64,000 bases of DNA from Agrypnia vestita (GCA_016648135.1 JADDOH010000150.1:1-64000); one strand, 5' to 3'. Shown: positions 10,925 to 21,949, counted from the first letter of the stretch. Notes: a model not told the origin generated them from the sequence alone. Program-made: numbers and translations.

Positions 10925-11085
10925 CAGCGTACAGGCAGATAGCAGTGTTTACTGTTTGTTCAGCTTAAAAAATGTCATCGCCCATGCATTTGTGTGCAGT
11001 TGTGTGTATTCGGCAGATAAAAGTGCATAAAAACCATTTGCACATCGGCCGCAGGTCATTGCACCCGATGCAAGGAAAAACTGTT
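10925..11085. promoter_or_regulatory. TGCA-rich island
   Basis: A locally GC-richer stretch with eight or so TGCA words, including TTGCACATCGGCCGCAGGTC and a following ATGCAAGG. The order of words loosely matches the shared motif at 25266-25322, 28778-28845 and 32240-32315. Function is not shown; it could be a promoter, 5' exon or repeat head. Confidence 0.35.
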
Positions 11086-11250
11086 GTAAATTTAACATTT
11101 TTTTCTTCCTAATTAATTTACTTATTTTATTATTATTTTTTTTTTGGCATAATGGGCTTGAAAAAAATATAACAACATATATTTGTGTACGCAAACGTGT
11201 ATCTAATTATCATCAATCAGCGTTAATAATATTTTTTCAAATACAAGATC

Positions 11251-11436
11251 AGCTTTTGGTGTAGTTGTTATGACGCCAAGTTATCTGGTGGTCGGTGGTT
11301 CGAGCCCTATTCCAGGACACCAGCGAGTTCGTTTTTTTCATAGCACAAACATTTAGCTTATTTTGAAAATAGTAAGAATATTGTTGCGACACGTATTCCG
11401 TGTTTACATCTCTATTTATTTAAAAACAAAAAAAAG
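11251..11436 (+). mobile_element. SINE2 (tRNA-derived), copy 1
   Basis: GGTGTAGTTGTTATGACGCC followed by GGTGGTTCGAGCCCTATTCC is a pol III A/B-box-like head. The body TAGCTTATTTTGAAAATAGT, GACACGTATTCCGTGTTTAC, ATCTCTATTT and an A-rich tail are shared with 50083-50270 and, 5' truncated, with 26550-26650. Confidence 0.75.
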
Positions 11437-11654
11437 TTATTCTTTGATATTATTTGATTTTATTAATAGCAAAATAATAACAAGTATAAAAAATATTTTT
11501 ACCACTTAAATTCTCAGACATTTGCCACCCTTTATTTTGTCTAAATGTGAAAAAGTGTTCTCTATTTCTCTAGATATAAGTTATTTTAATATTATTTTTT
11601 TAATTATTTAAGACGTACGAGGGAATTATAACCAGGAGCACAACTATCCAATAG

Positions 11655-12000
11655 ACTTAATTAATATAAACGTTTTTAATAAAATGTTTTTAATAAAATG
11701 CTTCTAAAACACAGAAGCATGCTGTTAAATTCAGTAATTTAAAGTCAGAGTGAAGATTATAAAATTAATATGCTTTTGATAAAATGCTTCTAAAACACAC
11801 AAAAATGCTGTCAAAATCAGTAATTTTAAAAGTTAGAGTGAAGATTTTAAAAGTAATATGCTTTTGATAAATTGCTTCAAAACACACAAGCATGCTGTCA
11901 AATTCAGTAATTTTAAAAGTCATAGTGAAGATTTTAAAATTAATATGCTTTTGATAAAATGCTTCTAAAACACACAAGCATATTGTCAAATTGAAGTTTT
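11655..12000. repeat. ~87-bp minisatellite, about four units
   Basis: The word CTTC(T)AAAACACA starts at 11701, 11787, 11875 and 11962, giving periods of 86, 88 and 87. Each unit also holds GTCAAATTCAGTAATTTTAA and GTGAAGATTTTAAAA. Because 87 is a multiple of three, the minus strand stays open and yields a repeated peptide; that is a by-product of the repeat. Confidence 0.9.
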
Positions 12001-12540
12001 TAATTATGAAATAGATACTGTTTTCTAAATAATAATATTGAATCCGCTGTCCTGTATTCTCATTATACGTAAACTGGCGCATTTGCTTCTAATCTTTTAA
12101 TGTATAAAACAAAAAAATATTTTTACAATTATAATTTTCAATAATATATAATAATTTCGTTTGAACATTTATTAAACCAAAACTTTTATTTCAAGTATTG
12201 TGCATATATATTGAAAAAGGAGCTATAACTATTTTGGACCCAAATTAGTTAATTGCATACTTGATGAATTAAAACCAACCGGGCTAACCACAATTTATAA
12301 CTCTAACATAAAATACAAAATAAAACAGTGGATCCGAAACAAGGGGAGAGATAAAATAGGCACACTTACACAAACACACTAACACACTATAACCTTATAT
12401 ATGTGATATATTTTCTGTTACTTTAATAGATTTATTATACTATGTTACGTAAATATACAATACTTATCCAATACAAATAATTATTCTACCATATATCTAT
12501 ATACAATGTTTTATAAAAACACACTACTGTAAACTATGCC
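12001..12540. other. AT-rich spacer
   Basis: No supportable gene. The 3' part may be LINE 3' UTR belonging to the tail at 12541. Confidence 0.4.
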
Positions 12541-12640
12541 TGTTTCAATACAGATATTTCTAGTGAGACAGGCACAGTCCAACCAAAGTTTTATATATGA
12601 ATTAAATGGAAATAAACAAATAAATAAATAAATATTCATG
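12541..12640 (+). mobile_element. LINE 3' end with (AAAT)n tail
   Basis: TTTCAATACAGATATTTCTA then GTGAGACAGGCACAG matches the 14388-14488 stretch (CTCAACACAGAGTTTTCTAG then TGAGACTGCCATAGG). Both are followed by an (AAATA)n tail. Two tails of the same family, 5' truncated. Confidence 0.6.
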
Positions 12641-13410
12641 GTTCAGGAACGCTTAATATAAAAATTAAAACATTGCATTGTCATTTGTGTAATTTAATAT
12701 ATTGTGGCACAAATAGACCTTTTGAAGAAGAAATGTTCGCCATGTGACAGAATAAACATTATTCAACATGTGAGCATTCACAACATGTCTTGCAATTTAA
12801 GCTCTACTATCCTTAAACTTTGAAATCCTAAATGATGCAAATCGATTCGACAAATTCAGCATTCAGCTCTAATTCAAGTTTATCGTGAAGTTCTAAGTAG
12901 GGTGATCTTCAAGTGAGCTGTCGAACTGGATCAAAGCGGTGCTGTAGAGGATTTGAGCTTTCTTTCATTATTATATTCCTTCATCTGATATTCCTGGTCT
13001 ACCCAAATCTCACGTTAATTCATTTTATTACAGATCCAAAGTTGAAAGAATTTTTTAACAATAAAAATATTTTTTCTTCAAAAAGAGCAAACTGATAAGG
13101 TGGTTTATTAATTACTCATAATTTCATAATTAATTTTTAAACAAAATGTTGCACCACAAAGCGACTGTCAAATCAATAAATGGTACACAGGTAAAGGATC
13201 ATTCATTCATCTTCATGAATGGACCATGACATGAAGAAGAGAAACTTTTTCAAGTGATCCACGTAGGCCGTTGTCGGGTAAACGATCTTCACGTAGGCAA
13301 TTCTTAGAAGAACTGCTTAGATAATCGTTCTTGCAACGTCCTTAGAACGCCTTCGTTCAATGGATGACCATTGAATCTATCTGTCGATTTCAAGAAAGCT
13401 ATCTAAAAAA
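12641..13410. other. Unassigned stretch
   Basis: No gene or repeat recognised. Mixed composition at 13150-13380. Confidence 0.4.
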
Positions 13411-13913
13411 TCAATATATATAAAGAAACCGTGTTTCCCTACCCGCCAAGTTTTCTCCACAACCAGCCACAATCACCCACTGGTGGTTATGGTGCTGGAT
13501 AGCCCTTGGTGTCACATCGAAAATATGCGAGTTTGGTAGGGGTGGCTGTGCGTGGGTGGGAGTGGGTGACGAAAATGTGCTTTCTAGCACATTGTTTTGT
13601 TATGGGAAGGCCGAAAATGCTTCAGATTGTTTCAAAATAGGCGCGCCGAATGTGTCGGTGAGTCTAGAAGGTTCCGGAAAAACCTGCTCTAGAAAGTTCT
13701 GGAAGGAGAAGGTTCTAGAAAATTCCGTAAAATTCTATAAGGTTCTAAACTGAGTGGCGAAGTGTGTCAGTGTGTCTAGAAAGTTCCTGTACATTCGATA
13801 AATTTCTTAGAAATTCTGGAAGGAGAATGTTCTAGAAGGTTCGCGAAAGTTCTATGACGATCCGAACAGTGTACTAAAAATCTACGTGTGCGAAGCCGCG
13901 CGGGCACAGCTAG
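13411..13913 (+). mobile_element. Non-autonomous Helitron, copy 1, carrying HSE arrays
   Basis: The 5' end is TC (after an A) and the 3' end is CTAG followed by T, as expected for insertion between A and T. A short GC hairpin (GCCGCGCGGGC, 13895-13905) sits six bases before CTAG. A second copy at 58341-58797 shares nearly the whole length (for example GAAACCGTGTTTCCCTACCC and GTGGGTGGGAGTGGGTGACG). No Rep/helicase coding is present. GC content and CpG are higher than in the flanks. Confidence 0.85.
13666..13853. promoter_or_regulatory. Heat-shock element arrays inside Helitron copy 1
   Basis: Alternating nGAAn/nTTCn pentamers in strict 5-bp phase: AGAAG-GTTCC-GGAAA (13666-13680); AGAAA-GTTCT-GGAAG (13691-13705); AGAAG-GTTCT-AGAAA-ATTCC (13707-13726), continued imperfectly to 13746; AGAAA-GTTCC (13778-13787); and AGAAT-GTTCT-AGAAG-GTTCG-CGAAA-GTTCT (13824-13853, six perfect units). 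Three such units already make a canonical HSF trimer site. Binding is inferred from the motif only. Confidence 0.8.
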
Positions 13914-14142
13914 TATAATTAATAAAAATTAACATTATTAATATAATTACTAAAAATAAACTTTGTTTTCACCACTTATTTATTGAAAATATCAACATGT
14001 TTCGGAGCCAATGATCTCTCCGTCAGGATACAATGTATACTTAATATTAAAAAGATATTAATTAATTGTATATATTGTTTCTTGACGAAAAGACATTCGC
14101 CTGAAACATGTTGATATTTTCAATTTTCGATGTTTAATCTTT

Positions 14143-14348
14143 TTTTAACCAATTTATATACAAGATACATTTTTTTTACTCCTCAACAGGCCAGGAGGCC
14201 CAATTACAGAAGCAAAACACATCACAAAACACCCAGACTTGAGTATATCACATTTGTGACCTGTGAAAATTGTGACATCATCGGGAATCGAACCCGGAAC
14301 CCTCGGTTTGGGAAGTCAGTGTCATAACCACGGCGCTACGAGGGCCGC
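14143..14348 (-). mobile_element. SINE1, near full-length
   Basis: Minus-strand head GGCCCTCGTAGCGCCGTGGT (A box) and GGGTTCCGGGTTCGATTCCC (B box), body with TCACAAATGTGATATACTCA, and 3' domain TCTGTAATTGGGCCTCCTGG ending in an A-rich run at about 14150. It is inserted in the Penelope-like element at 13950-14520. Pol III promoter boxes are well kept, so this is the best reference copy here. Confidence 0.8.
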
Positions 14349-14387
14349 CTTTCACTTGAATGCTTATAATTAAATATTAATTTAAAG

Positions 14388-14488
14388 CTTTTTCAGCCTC
14401 AACACAGAGTTTTCTAGTGAGACTGCCATAGGTACATCTTAAATAAATATATTTTATGTATAACAATGAAAGTAAATAAATAAATAGT
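14388..14488 (+). mobile_element. LINE 3' end with (AAAT)n tail, second copy
   Basis: Same family as 12541-12640. Ends in AAGTAAATAAATAAATAG and abuts the resumed Penelope-like arm, so it was inserted in that element. Confidence 0.6.
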
Positions 14489-14534
14489 AAAGTGGTGAAA
14501 ACAAAGTTTATTTTTATTATAATTTATAATTTAT

Positions 14535-14620
14535 AGAAATGAACTTTGTACAAACCACTTTTTTATTGAAAAAAATTCAACATGTTTCGAAGCCAATGGC
14601 TTCAAACACGTTGAATTAAA
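14535..14620 (-). mobile_element. Hammerhead family A fragment
   Basis: The minus strand has stem II GAAGCC-att-GGCTTC (perfect), GAAA, ACATGTTGA, TTTTTTTCAATAAAAAAGTG and the end GTTTGTACAAAGTTCATT. Box I is replaced by TTTGAA, so the left part is missing or mutated. Confidence 0.65.
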
Positions 14621-15196
14621 TTAAATTAATTAATTAAAAATTAAGTTTAATTCTTCTTAAAGATATCACTCGGGTAATTTTATATGTTCGTACCCTTATC
14701 CACTTTTCTAAAAATACCATAGAAGGTATGACATAGTAGTAACCAATACCTACATAAATTAAACCTTAATACTTTCTCTTGTGTAAAATATGTAAGCGGT
14801 GAAAGTAAAATTCGTACAACCAGAGTTTTAGTGGGGCATTCAAATTCTGTTCATTGCAATAATAATTATCACTCAGTGTGCTATGCTGTGTAGGTATATG
14901 TGTCGTGTATGTATACACCTACATAGGAATGTATTTTCGTGAGTGTGGTGGTCGTGTAAACATGCCAAATGTGACCATACATTGAAAAAAAAATGAATCA
15001 GAAATTGATTTTTTCAATTAGTTATACGTTGTAAATTCTCGTATATACTCTCCAATCTAACCCTTTTCTTCCCTCGACCGGTTGTTTTTTTCGAAAGTTT
15101 TCTTTTTTTTTTCCTATATATCATCGGTGGTTAATTTTTACAAAACTATTTTACAAAGTTATTTTTCTTAAGGTAATTTAGATGAATCATTAATAA
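14621..15196. other. AT-rich spacer
   Basis: No gene recognised. GT-rich words around 14890-14960 (GTGTAGGTATATGTGTCGTG) are low-complexity. Confidence 0.5.
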
Positions 15197-15625
15197 TGTA
15201 CAGGGTGTAACAGAACTAGTCCGCAATACTTTATAGGTAGATTCCTGCCTTAATAATGAGTCGAAAATAGTATAAATAGTTATGGAAATATACAAAATCA
15301 AAGTTTGCATTTTTTAAAAATATTTCTCACTTATTTTTTACAACACGTTGAAGTATCATTACTGTAACTTATATCGATTACGAAAAATTCATTCGTTTCA
15401 ATAAAAGTTAAATAAAATAATAAAAACCCTGAAAATTTCCAATTGGAATGATTTCCAACTGAAATTAGAAGGTTTTTATAATTTAATTGGACCTTTATTA
15501 AAGAGAATGAACTTTTCATATTAGATATAAGTTATTGTCATGATAGTCTAGCGTTTGTTAAAAAATAAGTTAGAAATATTGAAAAAAAAATGCAACATTT
15601 GATGTCGCATATCTGCTTAACTATC
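15197..15625. repeat. Palindromic MITE-like repeat, copy B
   Basis: It shares the inverted halves of 889-1340 (TCAAAGTTTGCATTTTTTAA, CGAAAAATTCATTCGTTTCA, central CCAATTGGAATG). Its left end is TGTACAGGGTGTAACAGAAC, an ACAGGGTGT terminus common in insect foldback repeats. The right end is less clear. Confidence 0.65.
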
Positions 15626-16989
15626 GATATTAGTTCATGGTTGCTTAAGAAAAATGAATACGTTAATGATATTTCGTTAAGTTGATATGCTTAAGTATCA
15701 CTTTTAGGCCACACCACGTGGATTTTCAGCCGCGTTTATTCAGTCGCGTAATGCCGCTACATTTCTTTCCATACAATATGGGCTTACCAAATCTTCTCCT
15801 GTCCTATATTTTTTCGTGTCTTTCTAATTGATTAATAAATTTGGTTTTAAATTTCACAGAACTTTATTCTGAAAAAATTACAACTTCACATTTAGTATGT
15901 GTCCTTGAAGAATTTCAATGTGTAATTTAAAGTGGAATTTATTTTCTATTTTCAGAAATTTATCATTTTTTTAACACTTAACCCATCTCCAAACTTATGA
16001 ATACCACGCTACCAAGAAAAATTTATCTTTCTACGAATCTCCTTGAGCGCGTATTGTAATTCTGTTAAGACCAATAATAATAACCACACATCCTTACCAG
16101 ATAATTGAGTTACATAACACTTTCGAAAATATTATTTTACACCACACCTACAAATACATTAAAATAATTTCAGCATATTTCAACAGCTTCTTGTTAAAAT
16201 ATACGTTAAGTGTCAAAGTACATTGACAGCCAAATTATACGAAATTGTGAATAAATTTTATAGAGAAATGAGCAATCTACATACTATTGCACCTGTATCC
16301 GGGAAAGTATATTTATTTTGATAGATAATACTACTTATTTGCATTTTACAAAATGCTCAACATCGCAAATATAATTAATATTTTTAACTCAGTACTTTAA
16401 TGCATTCAATCATTGTAATTTTAATTATTATTTTATTTATTTAACATTTTTTTATTAATCAATTAGAAAAGACATATAGATAAAATCAAATTAACGAAAA
16501 ATTATTTTAAATGCCGCCGGGACTCTAACCACGGACCTCCAATTCTATTATTATTATTTTCACAATAAGAATGTGTTTCCTTTAATATATGTATGTCTTT
16601 TCTAATTGATCAATAAAAAAATTGCTTAATAATTCACAGAACTTTGTTCTGAAATTGCAACTTCACAATAAGAATGTGTTTCCTTTAATATATTTATTTT
16701 GTTTCATTTAATGTGTTTATAAAATGTTAACATAAATCAGTGATTATTTTAAAGTGTTATAAATATTGCGTTATCATAGAAAAATGTCAAAATGAACAAT
16801 TTAACGAAACTAGAACTAATTATGTATTATCTCATAGTTCTTTACTGACTCGTTTGAATAAAAAATATAAAAAATATCAACGGCTTCATAATAACAGTGT
16901 AAATGTTATTGCATCGTAAAATTTCCTTAATGATTATTAAGGCCAAAATATATAGTAAAATTATATCATTTGTAACGGGTTACAGATTA
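15626..16989. other. Unassigned AT-rich region with a short dispersed repeat
   Basis: CACAATAAGAATGTGTTTCC followed by TTTAATATAT occurs at about 16560 and 16665. TTCTAATTGATnAATAAA, TTCACAGAACTTTnTTCTGA and CAACTTCACA are shared between 15815-15905 and 16595-16680, and an inverted TTAATCAATTAGAAAAGACA lies at about 16455. A B-box-like CGGGACTCTAACCACGGACC (16509) hints at another SINE head. No gene is seen. Confidence 0.5.
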
Positions 16990-16994
16990 GTACG

Positions 16995-17215
16995 AGTACA
17001 TTAGAACCGAACCCTGCTAAACTCAAGGCCAACAGGGCGAAGGAGCTTAGGAAGGCCAAAACTAAGATGGAGTGACAGCGTCCTCAAAGATATCTCTGCC
17101 TTAGAGCTTCGAAACTGGAGAAAGCTGGCACTAGACAGAGATGAGTGGAGGAAAATTATTGAGGAGGCCAAGACCCACCAAGGGTTGTAGTGCCAAGAAT
17201 GATGATGATGACATT
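16995..17215 (+). pseudogene. RTE-like LINE 3' end with (ATG)n tail
   Basis: Frame 17038-17190 reads RRSLGRPKLRWSDSVLKDIS, ALELRNWRKLALDRDEWRKI and IEEAKTHQGL to TAG, then a GATGATGATGA tail. The GRPKLRW...RDEW...EEAK pattern is the usual C-terminus of an abundant insect LINE family. Only the last 50 codons remain (5' truncation). The tail differs from the (GAA)n tails elsewhere, so it is another family. Confidence 0.8.
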
Positions 17216-17434
17216 AGAACCGAATATTTCCTCAAACCACCTATATGCATAATTATGAAAAGTTGCTCATAAGGGCATTAACTGCGACCTATTTATACGA
17301 ATTGAAATTACTATACCTCGAATTGTCTACCTTAAATGACGTATTTCCACGATCGTTTATGTTATATTTGCTAATTAAAAGATAGATTATTTTATTAATA
17401 TCCCATTTATTTAATACTACAATTAACACGATAC

Positions 17435-17805
17435 AAGATTTGAGGCATTCGAGATGTGGCAGAAGAATTCTCAAAATAAGCTGGACGGACAGAGTTACGA
17501 ATGAAGATGTTATGGCTCGGATGAATTTATTAAAACAATAAAAATCCGAAAACTTCAATATCTAGGACATGTGATGAGACATCCAGAGAAATACAAGATT
17601 TTGCATCTCATAATGCAGGGATAGATTGCCGGAAGTCGGGGCCCTGGAAGAAGGAGGACTTCATGGCTGAAAAACTTGAGACAGTGGTCTGGCCAGTCTA
17701 CTGTGGAGCTGTTCCGGGCCGCAGTAAACAAAGTCCGCATAGCCAACATGATAGCCGACGTCCGGTAAACGGACAGGGTACGAGAAGAAGAAGAAGAAGA
17801 TTTTA
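17435..17805 (+). pseudogene. RTE-like LINE C-terminal ORF with (GAA)n tail
   Basis: Spanning small frameshifts, the + strand reads a FEMW-like start, SWTDRVTNEDVMARM, KIRKLQYLGHVMRHPEKY, IAGSRGPGRRRTSWLKNLRQ, then WSGQSTVELFRAAVNKVRIA and a short end before TAA. It is followed by AAACGGACAGGGTACGAGAA and (GAA)n. This is a recognisable LINE C-terminal domain, dead by frameshift. The non-coding tail is shared with 54320-54700 although the coding parts differ. Confidence 0.8.
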
Positions 17806-17904
17806 CAAGAGAATGAAAAGTATAGACAATACATACAGCGTATCTCTGAGCAGTGTAGCCCTGCTGCTCACTGATGTAAAGTGTTGCAAGTTGCAGTTTA
17901 AGAT

Positions 17905-18650
17905 ATTTATTTATTTATTTTGTTTTGGGGAAAATTAACAGCAAAACAAGAATCTTAAAAATATGAAATAATGGTTTTTACAATTATGCCAATTACAAAT
18001 TTTCCACTGAATATAAAAATTTACTTTAATAGCGAGTGGAGAGGGTGAAAGGGAATGTGGGACGGAAGTAGTAGGGAAGATATAATGTACAAATTAGTTT
18101 GGGTGCGGTAGTGTAGATATTGTTTGTTGTATGTTTCTTATTGTTGCGTTGAAAATGTCAATGTGGTGATAGTTTGTGTTAAATGAATTTGTGGATCTGT
18201 ACATAAAGGAGTTTTGTTTTGAGTTGGTCTTACAAAAGGGGAGATGAAAAGTAGGTGAATGTCTGTTATTGCGAGTTGGGATGTGGTAAGATATTCGTTG
18301 AAGAAGTTCCGGACTATCAACTAGATTGTGTGTTATTTTGAATAGCATCACCGCGTCAGCTATGTTCCTTCGACGAGTTAGGGTCTGCATGTTAAAAAAC
18401 TTCGCAGAGTCTTCATTGCTTATATGAGATCTAAATGAACGGAGGTCTAGGTATCTTAGGAATCTGTTTTGGACGCTTTCAATTCTATTTTCGTGTACTG
18501 CATAACCTGGATTCCACACCTGAGCTGCATATTCTAAAATACTACGAACGTATGAGAAATAAAGCGTCTTGAGGATACCGATATTTTTGAAATGTTTACA
18601 TGTGCGTATGACAAAACCAAGCATAGATGATGCGTTGGTGAATACACATT
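17905..18650 (-). pseudogene. Jockey-like LINE, reverse-transcriptase C-terminus and 3' UTR
   Basis: The 176-codon frame 18094-18624 begins MLGFVIRTCKHFKNIGILKT, then LYFSYVRSILEYAAQVWNPG and ENRIESVQNRFLRYL. This is the classic thumb/C-terminal region of Jockey-clade reverse transcriptases (SYVRSILEYA...W.P, IE.VQ.RFLR). The frame is open to its stop. A ~190-bp 3' UTR leads to an (AAATA)n tail at 17905-17930. The catalytic FADD region is absent because of 5' truncation. The clean reading frame suggests a fairly recent insertion. Confidence 0.85.
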
Positions 18651-19159
18651 AACAACACTGATGTGGGATTACCGAGATAACTTACCTTATAGGTTTACTT
18701 TTTTTTTTCAATAATTTTGCATGCACTCTGTTGATTATATGTGTATGCCGAATAAATATAACTCCTAACGCAATGTATACACGTGTACGCAATGTTGACC
18801 CACTTTTTTTCATAATATTTCTCTAACTATGCATTTTTAGTCATTATTTATGAAGCAGCTGTATAGAAATCCTAAACAAGACAAATTTAGCATTTGGCAA
18901 ACGTTTCCAACTGAATTTGATAGCTTATCGGCGCTTATTAAGAGCTGATATCGCCTGCACTATCGGTCGCTAACTCGCACGCAGAGGTCATCACAATGTC
19001 AATTAATATTCCCACATCTAAAAATTTCCAATCGATTGAAAACTATCCAATTACTAACTATTTATCAGCGGTTCTGACAATTCAAACGAAGAATAAAGAC
19101 TTTACACCTAAAATGAAAATTTTGAGCGTATCAACAATGTTATAAAACCAGAAGAATAT
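18651..19159. other. Unassigned stretch
   Basis: No gene or recognised repeat. Confidence 0.45.
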
Positions 19160-19490
19160 ATAATTTATTTATTTTATTTTTTAACAAATAAACCGTCAAC
19201 AGGTCATTGTTAACCTTAATAGATGGTCCCAGAGTGACATTAAAGTACAAAGTATGAACAATTTGTGAACATTTGAATATGATATAGTTTTTACAATACA
19301 CTTTTTACGATTAATTAATAATTACAAATGAAAAATAATAAAAAATAATGAAAAATAACAGACTTACGCAAATAACTACAGACTATTTTAGGAATAATTT
19401 CCAGGAATAAGTTAGGATTTAGTTTTATGTTAATAAACTTTCTACGTCAGTATCGTCACAAACATTAATTTAATATGAATTAACTTAACT
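19160..19490 (-). mobile_element. LINE 3' UTR-like repeat, copy 1
   Basis: AACAGGTCATTGTTAACCTT, AGAGTGACATTAAAGTACAA and GTATGAA then a TACAATACACTTTTTA block are shared with 49655-49990, after a T-rich start that is the complement of an A-rich tail. Probably a LINE 3' UTR in minus orientation. No coding remains. Confidence 0.55.
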
Positions 19491-19495
19491 TAACT

Positions 19496-19600
19496 TACCA
19501 TTACGCCGTTTCCCCGTGGGGCTAGGCATTGAGGATAGATCGCCATACTCTTCTGTCCTGACATACAACTTTCACTTCGTCTACCAGTTGCTCAACCAAT
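19496..19600. repeat. GC-richer repeat fragment
   Basis: TTACGCCGTTTCCCCGTGGG begins a stretch ending TCACTTCGTCTACCAGTTGC whose composition differs from its surroundings. I recognise it as a word common in insect repeats but cannot name the family. Confidence 0.35.
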
Positions 19601-20344
19601 TGAAAAAATATAAAAATTTTATTTGCTTTTAAAAATTTGTTAAAGTGTAATTAAATAAAAATCGCTATGACACACACATGTGCATAGACTTGTTATTTAT
19701 GTCTTTCCTTTTGTTTCATGTAATTTTCCTACATAGTTATTCATTTGTTTATCTAGATATTTATTAAACTTGTTTTTATCCACTCACTAGGCAATGAACA
19801 GCAAATGTTAATCTAGGATTCCAAGAATACTAAAAAAAGAAATACCGTTTATAAAATAACATTATGACTAGGAAATACATACGACAGGTTTTTGTTGACG
19901 TAATTTGGCCTATGAGAGCACTATTTATTGGAGCAAACGGGGAACTTTTTGAGTAATTTATCCCTTTATATTTAAATTTGTTAAAAATTCGATATTCTTT
20001 TTTTTCAACCATTTTTTTATAAATTTCATAAATTAAAGTCAAGTTTATACTCTGTCGTCAAATATTATTTACTCTCTTATTGTAAAATCAATTCTCCATC
20101 AATCCAAAATTAAAGCACTTATACTATTATTAAATTTTTTACATCTAATGAATTAGGCATAATTTACAAATTTACGATTTTCGTGTCACAAAAAGTAAAC
20201 GGTTTAAATTTTTATTTTAATTAACTTATTTTAAAAAATATATAATCTTCTCGTAATTTTTTTTAAAAATTATTTCTAAATGTGTAATAATATTTGTATT
20301 TAAAAAAATATTTAGTAAAATTAAATACTTCAAGTTCTGTTTAT
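19601..20344. other. AT-rich spacer
   Basis: Nothing recognised. Confidence 0.5.
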
Positions 20345-20503
20345 TTTTGTTTTCTCTTCAACAGACTAAGAAGCCCAATTACTGAAGCGAAATACTTTCC
20401 AAAAATACCCTTGATTAGTTGAGTCGATTAGATTTGTGACCTCACCGGGAATTGCACCCGCGATTCCCGGTGTGGGAAGCCAGTGCCACAGGTGCAGGAC
20501 TTT
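20345..20503 (-). mobile_element. SINE1 copy
   Basis: The minus strand has TGGCACTGGCTTCCCACACC, GGGTGCAATTCCCGGTGAGG (B-box region), TCACAAATCTAATCGACTCA and the 3' domain TCAGTAATTGGGCTTCTTAG. The 5' A-box part is partly lost. Confidence 0.75.
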
Positions 20504-21949
20504 TTTCTGTAGATTCACGAAAAAATATAAGTGTATAAAAGTGCTGACGATTGAACCAGTTATTTCAATGAATAACAGCCGCATTCTTTTAATATGGACG
20601 TACCTATTCATTAAATACTTGACAACAACAAAAAGTGAAAAATTTTCCCGGATTCCGTCATATAATAATATATTGTTTAAATTTACCTTATTATTAGCTC
20701 AGATTCGCATCCCTTAATTATATCAATTGCATAATATGCATTTTCCGAGTCATTATCATTTCAATGTCTGTCTATCCATAAATTCCTGTAACGTCCGTTA
20801 CGTTTAAAAAAAATCTTTAATTTTTTTTTAATTTTCCACATTTTCTATACAAATCTACACCATTTTACAGGACTTTCTCAAATTTTGCATTCATCTTTAG
20901 AAACCGACATGTAAAAGTACGTCATTTTTGTCGGATTGCTAGTCTTATATAATTAGAGATCCTTTAAGATGCATTAAAAGGGTATCGTATAATATTGGTA
21001 GTCGCATAGGTAGGTATAGATATAGATAAACAAATTCTTCACCTGTTGATGATTTTTGTCTCCAATTTTCCTACCCAACCTGTATTGCCTTACTTCTCTC
21101 TTAGTTTCTTCCGAACAGCTGGCCGGTGCTGGTCGACTCCATTACCAATCTATTTTAATCTGTTTAAATGGTTCATCTTCATCGTTTTACTCTCAGTGAG
21201 AGTAATCGTGATCATGGTTACTGGGGCTGGATATTGCGGTTTAGATAGGATGCTGCAACCTTAAACAGCTACAAGATGCAAGCATAGTCGTAATCCTAGA
21301 AGAGCTTGAAGGCACCAGCAATGCGATGTGCATCTCCATATTTCAAGTAAGGTGAGTAAAGCACGCCTGTGATCTATGGAATAACCTACAAAACTGATTT
21401 TTTAGTTTTCTCCAAAACCTGGAATAATCCAAGACTATGGTCCCGTTGTTCATACAATGAAAATAAGTATTTCACTATATAATTTAATGTCCTGTTAATT
21501 TAATGTAACTAAAATAATCGTAATCTAAATTAAACAAACCAAACCTAATAACCTAACCTAACCAAACCTAATAACCTAACCTAATCTCATATATTGCCTA
21601 TGAAATGTCAAAATATGCAGTGCATTTTTCGAAACTTTAAAGTGTAATATCTTATTTAATACTTACTTTTTAAACGTAAATTATCTTTCATTTTGTTATT
21701 AGCACATTCAATAATATAGTGAAATAATCATTTTCGTTGTATATGCAATGGGACCATTATCTTGGATTAAGCCCAAAATCTTTTTAAAAAATCTACCTAA
21801 AATACTCGTGATATTCTCGTAGTTGCTCTAGGTTTCCGGTGTGGTCAAAATACCTTATTGTACATGTGATTTTCTAAGTTCTAAGTATTTCGCTACAATA
21901 ATAAGCTTCGTGTTATAATTATTCATATAAAACTTAGCAAATGAATGTG
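20504..21949. other. Unassigned stretch; CCTAA-rich tract at 21540-21590
   Basis: No gene is recognised. ACCTAACCTAACC words occur in two irregular blocks near 21540-21590; they match the insect telomere unit TTAGG in reverse but are short and interrupted. Confidence 0.45.

Larger units (their letters stand above)
13950..14520. mobile_element. Hammerhead family A Penelope-like foldback, with nested insertions
   Basis: The left arm (AAACTTTGTTTTCACCACTT at about 13961) leads to a minus-strand hammerhead at 13994-14026 (CTGACGG, CTCC, GAAA, ACATGTTG). A plus-strand hammerhead half at 14081-14112 (CTTGACGA ... TGAAACATGTTG) follows about 55 bp later. Its continuation GATATTTTCAA is broken by a SINE1 and a LINE tail and resumes at 14489 with AGTAAAGTGGTGAAAACAAA. 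The outward-facing inverted layout matches 49013-49610. Box mutations suggest both ribozymes are inactive. Confidence 0.75.

Noticed and set aside
11765..12082. 105-residue minus-strand open frame
   Set aside because: It is the translation of an 87-bp minisatellite; the repeated peptide follows from the period being a multiple of three.
13556..13753. 65-residue frame inside Helitron copy 1
   Set aside because: It crosses the HSE arrays, and copy 2 does not preserve it.
14281..14345. Functional tRNA gene on the minus strand
   Set aside because: A and B boxes are good, but the sequence continues into a repeated SINE body found at several sites.
21536..21592. CCTAACCTAACC-like tract as a telomere remnant
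   Set aside because: Only short irregular blocks (mixed with CCAAACCTAATAA). This is a common simple motif in insect DNA and not evidence of a telomere junction.
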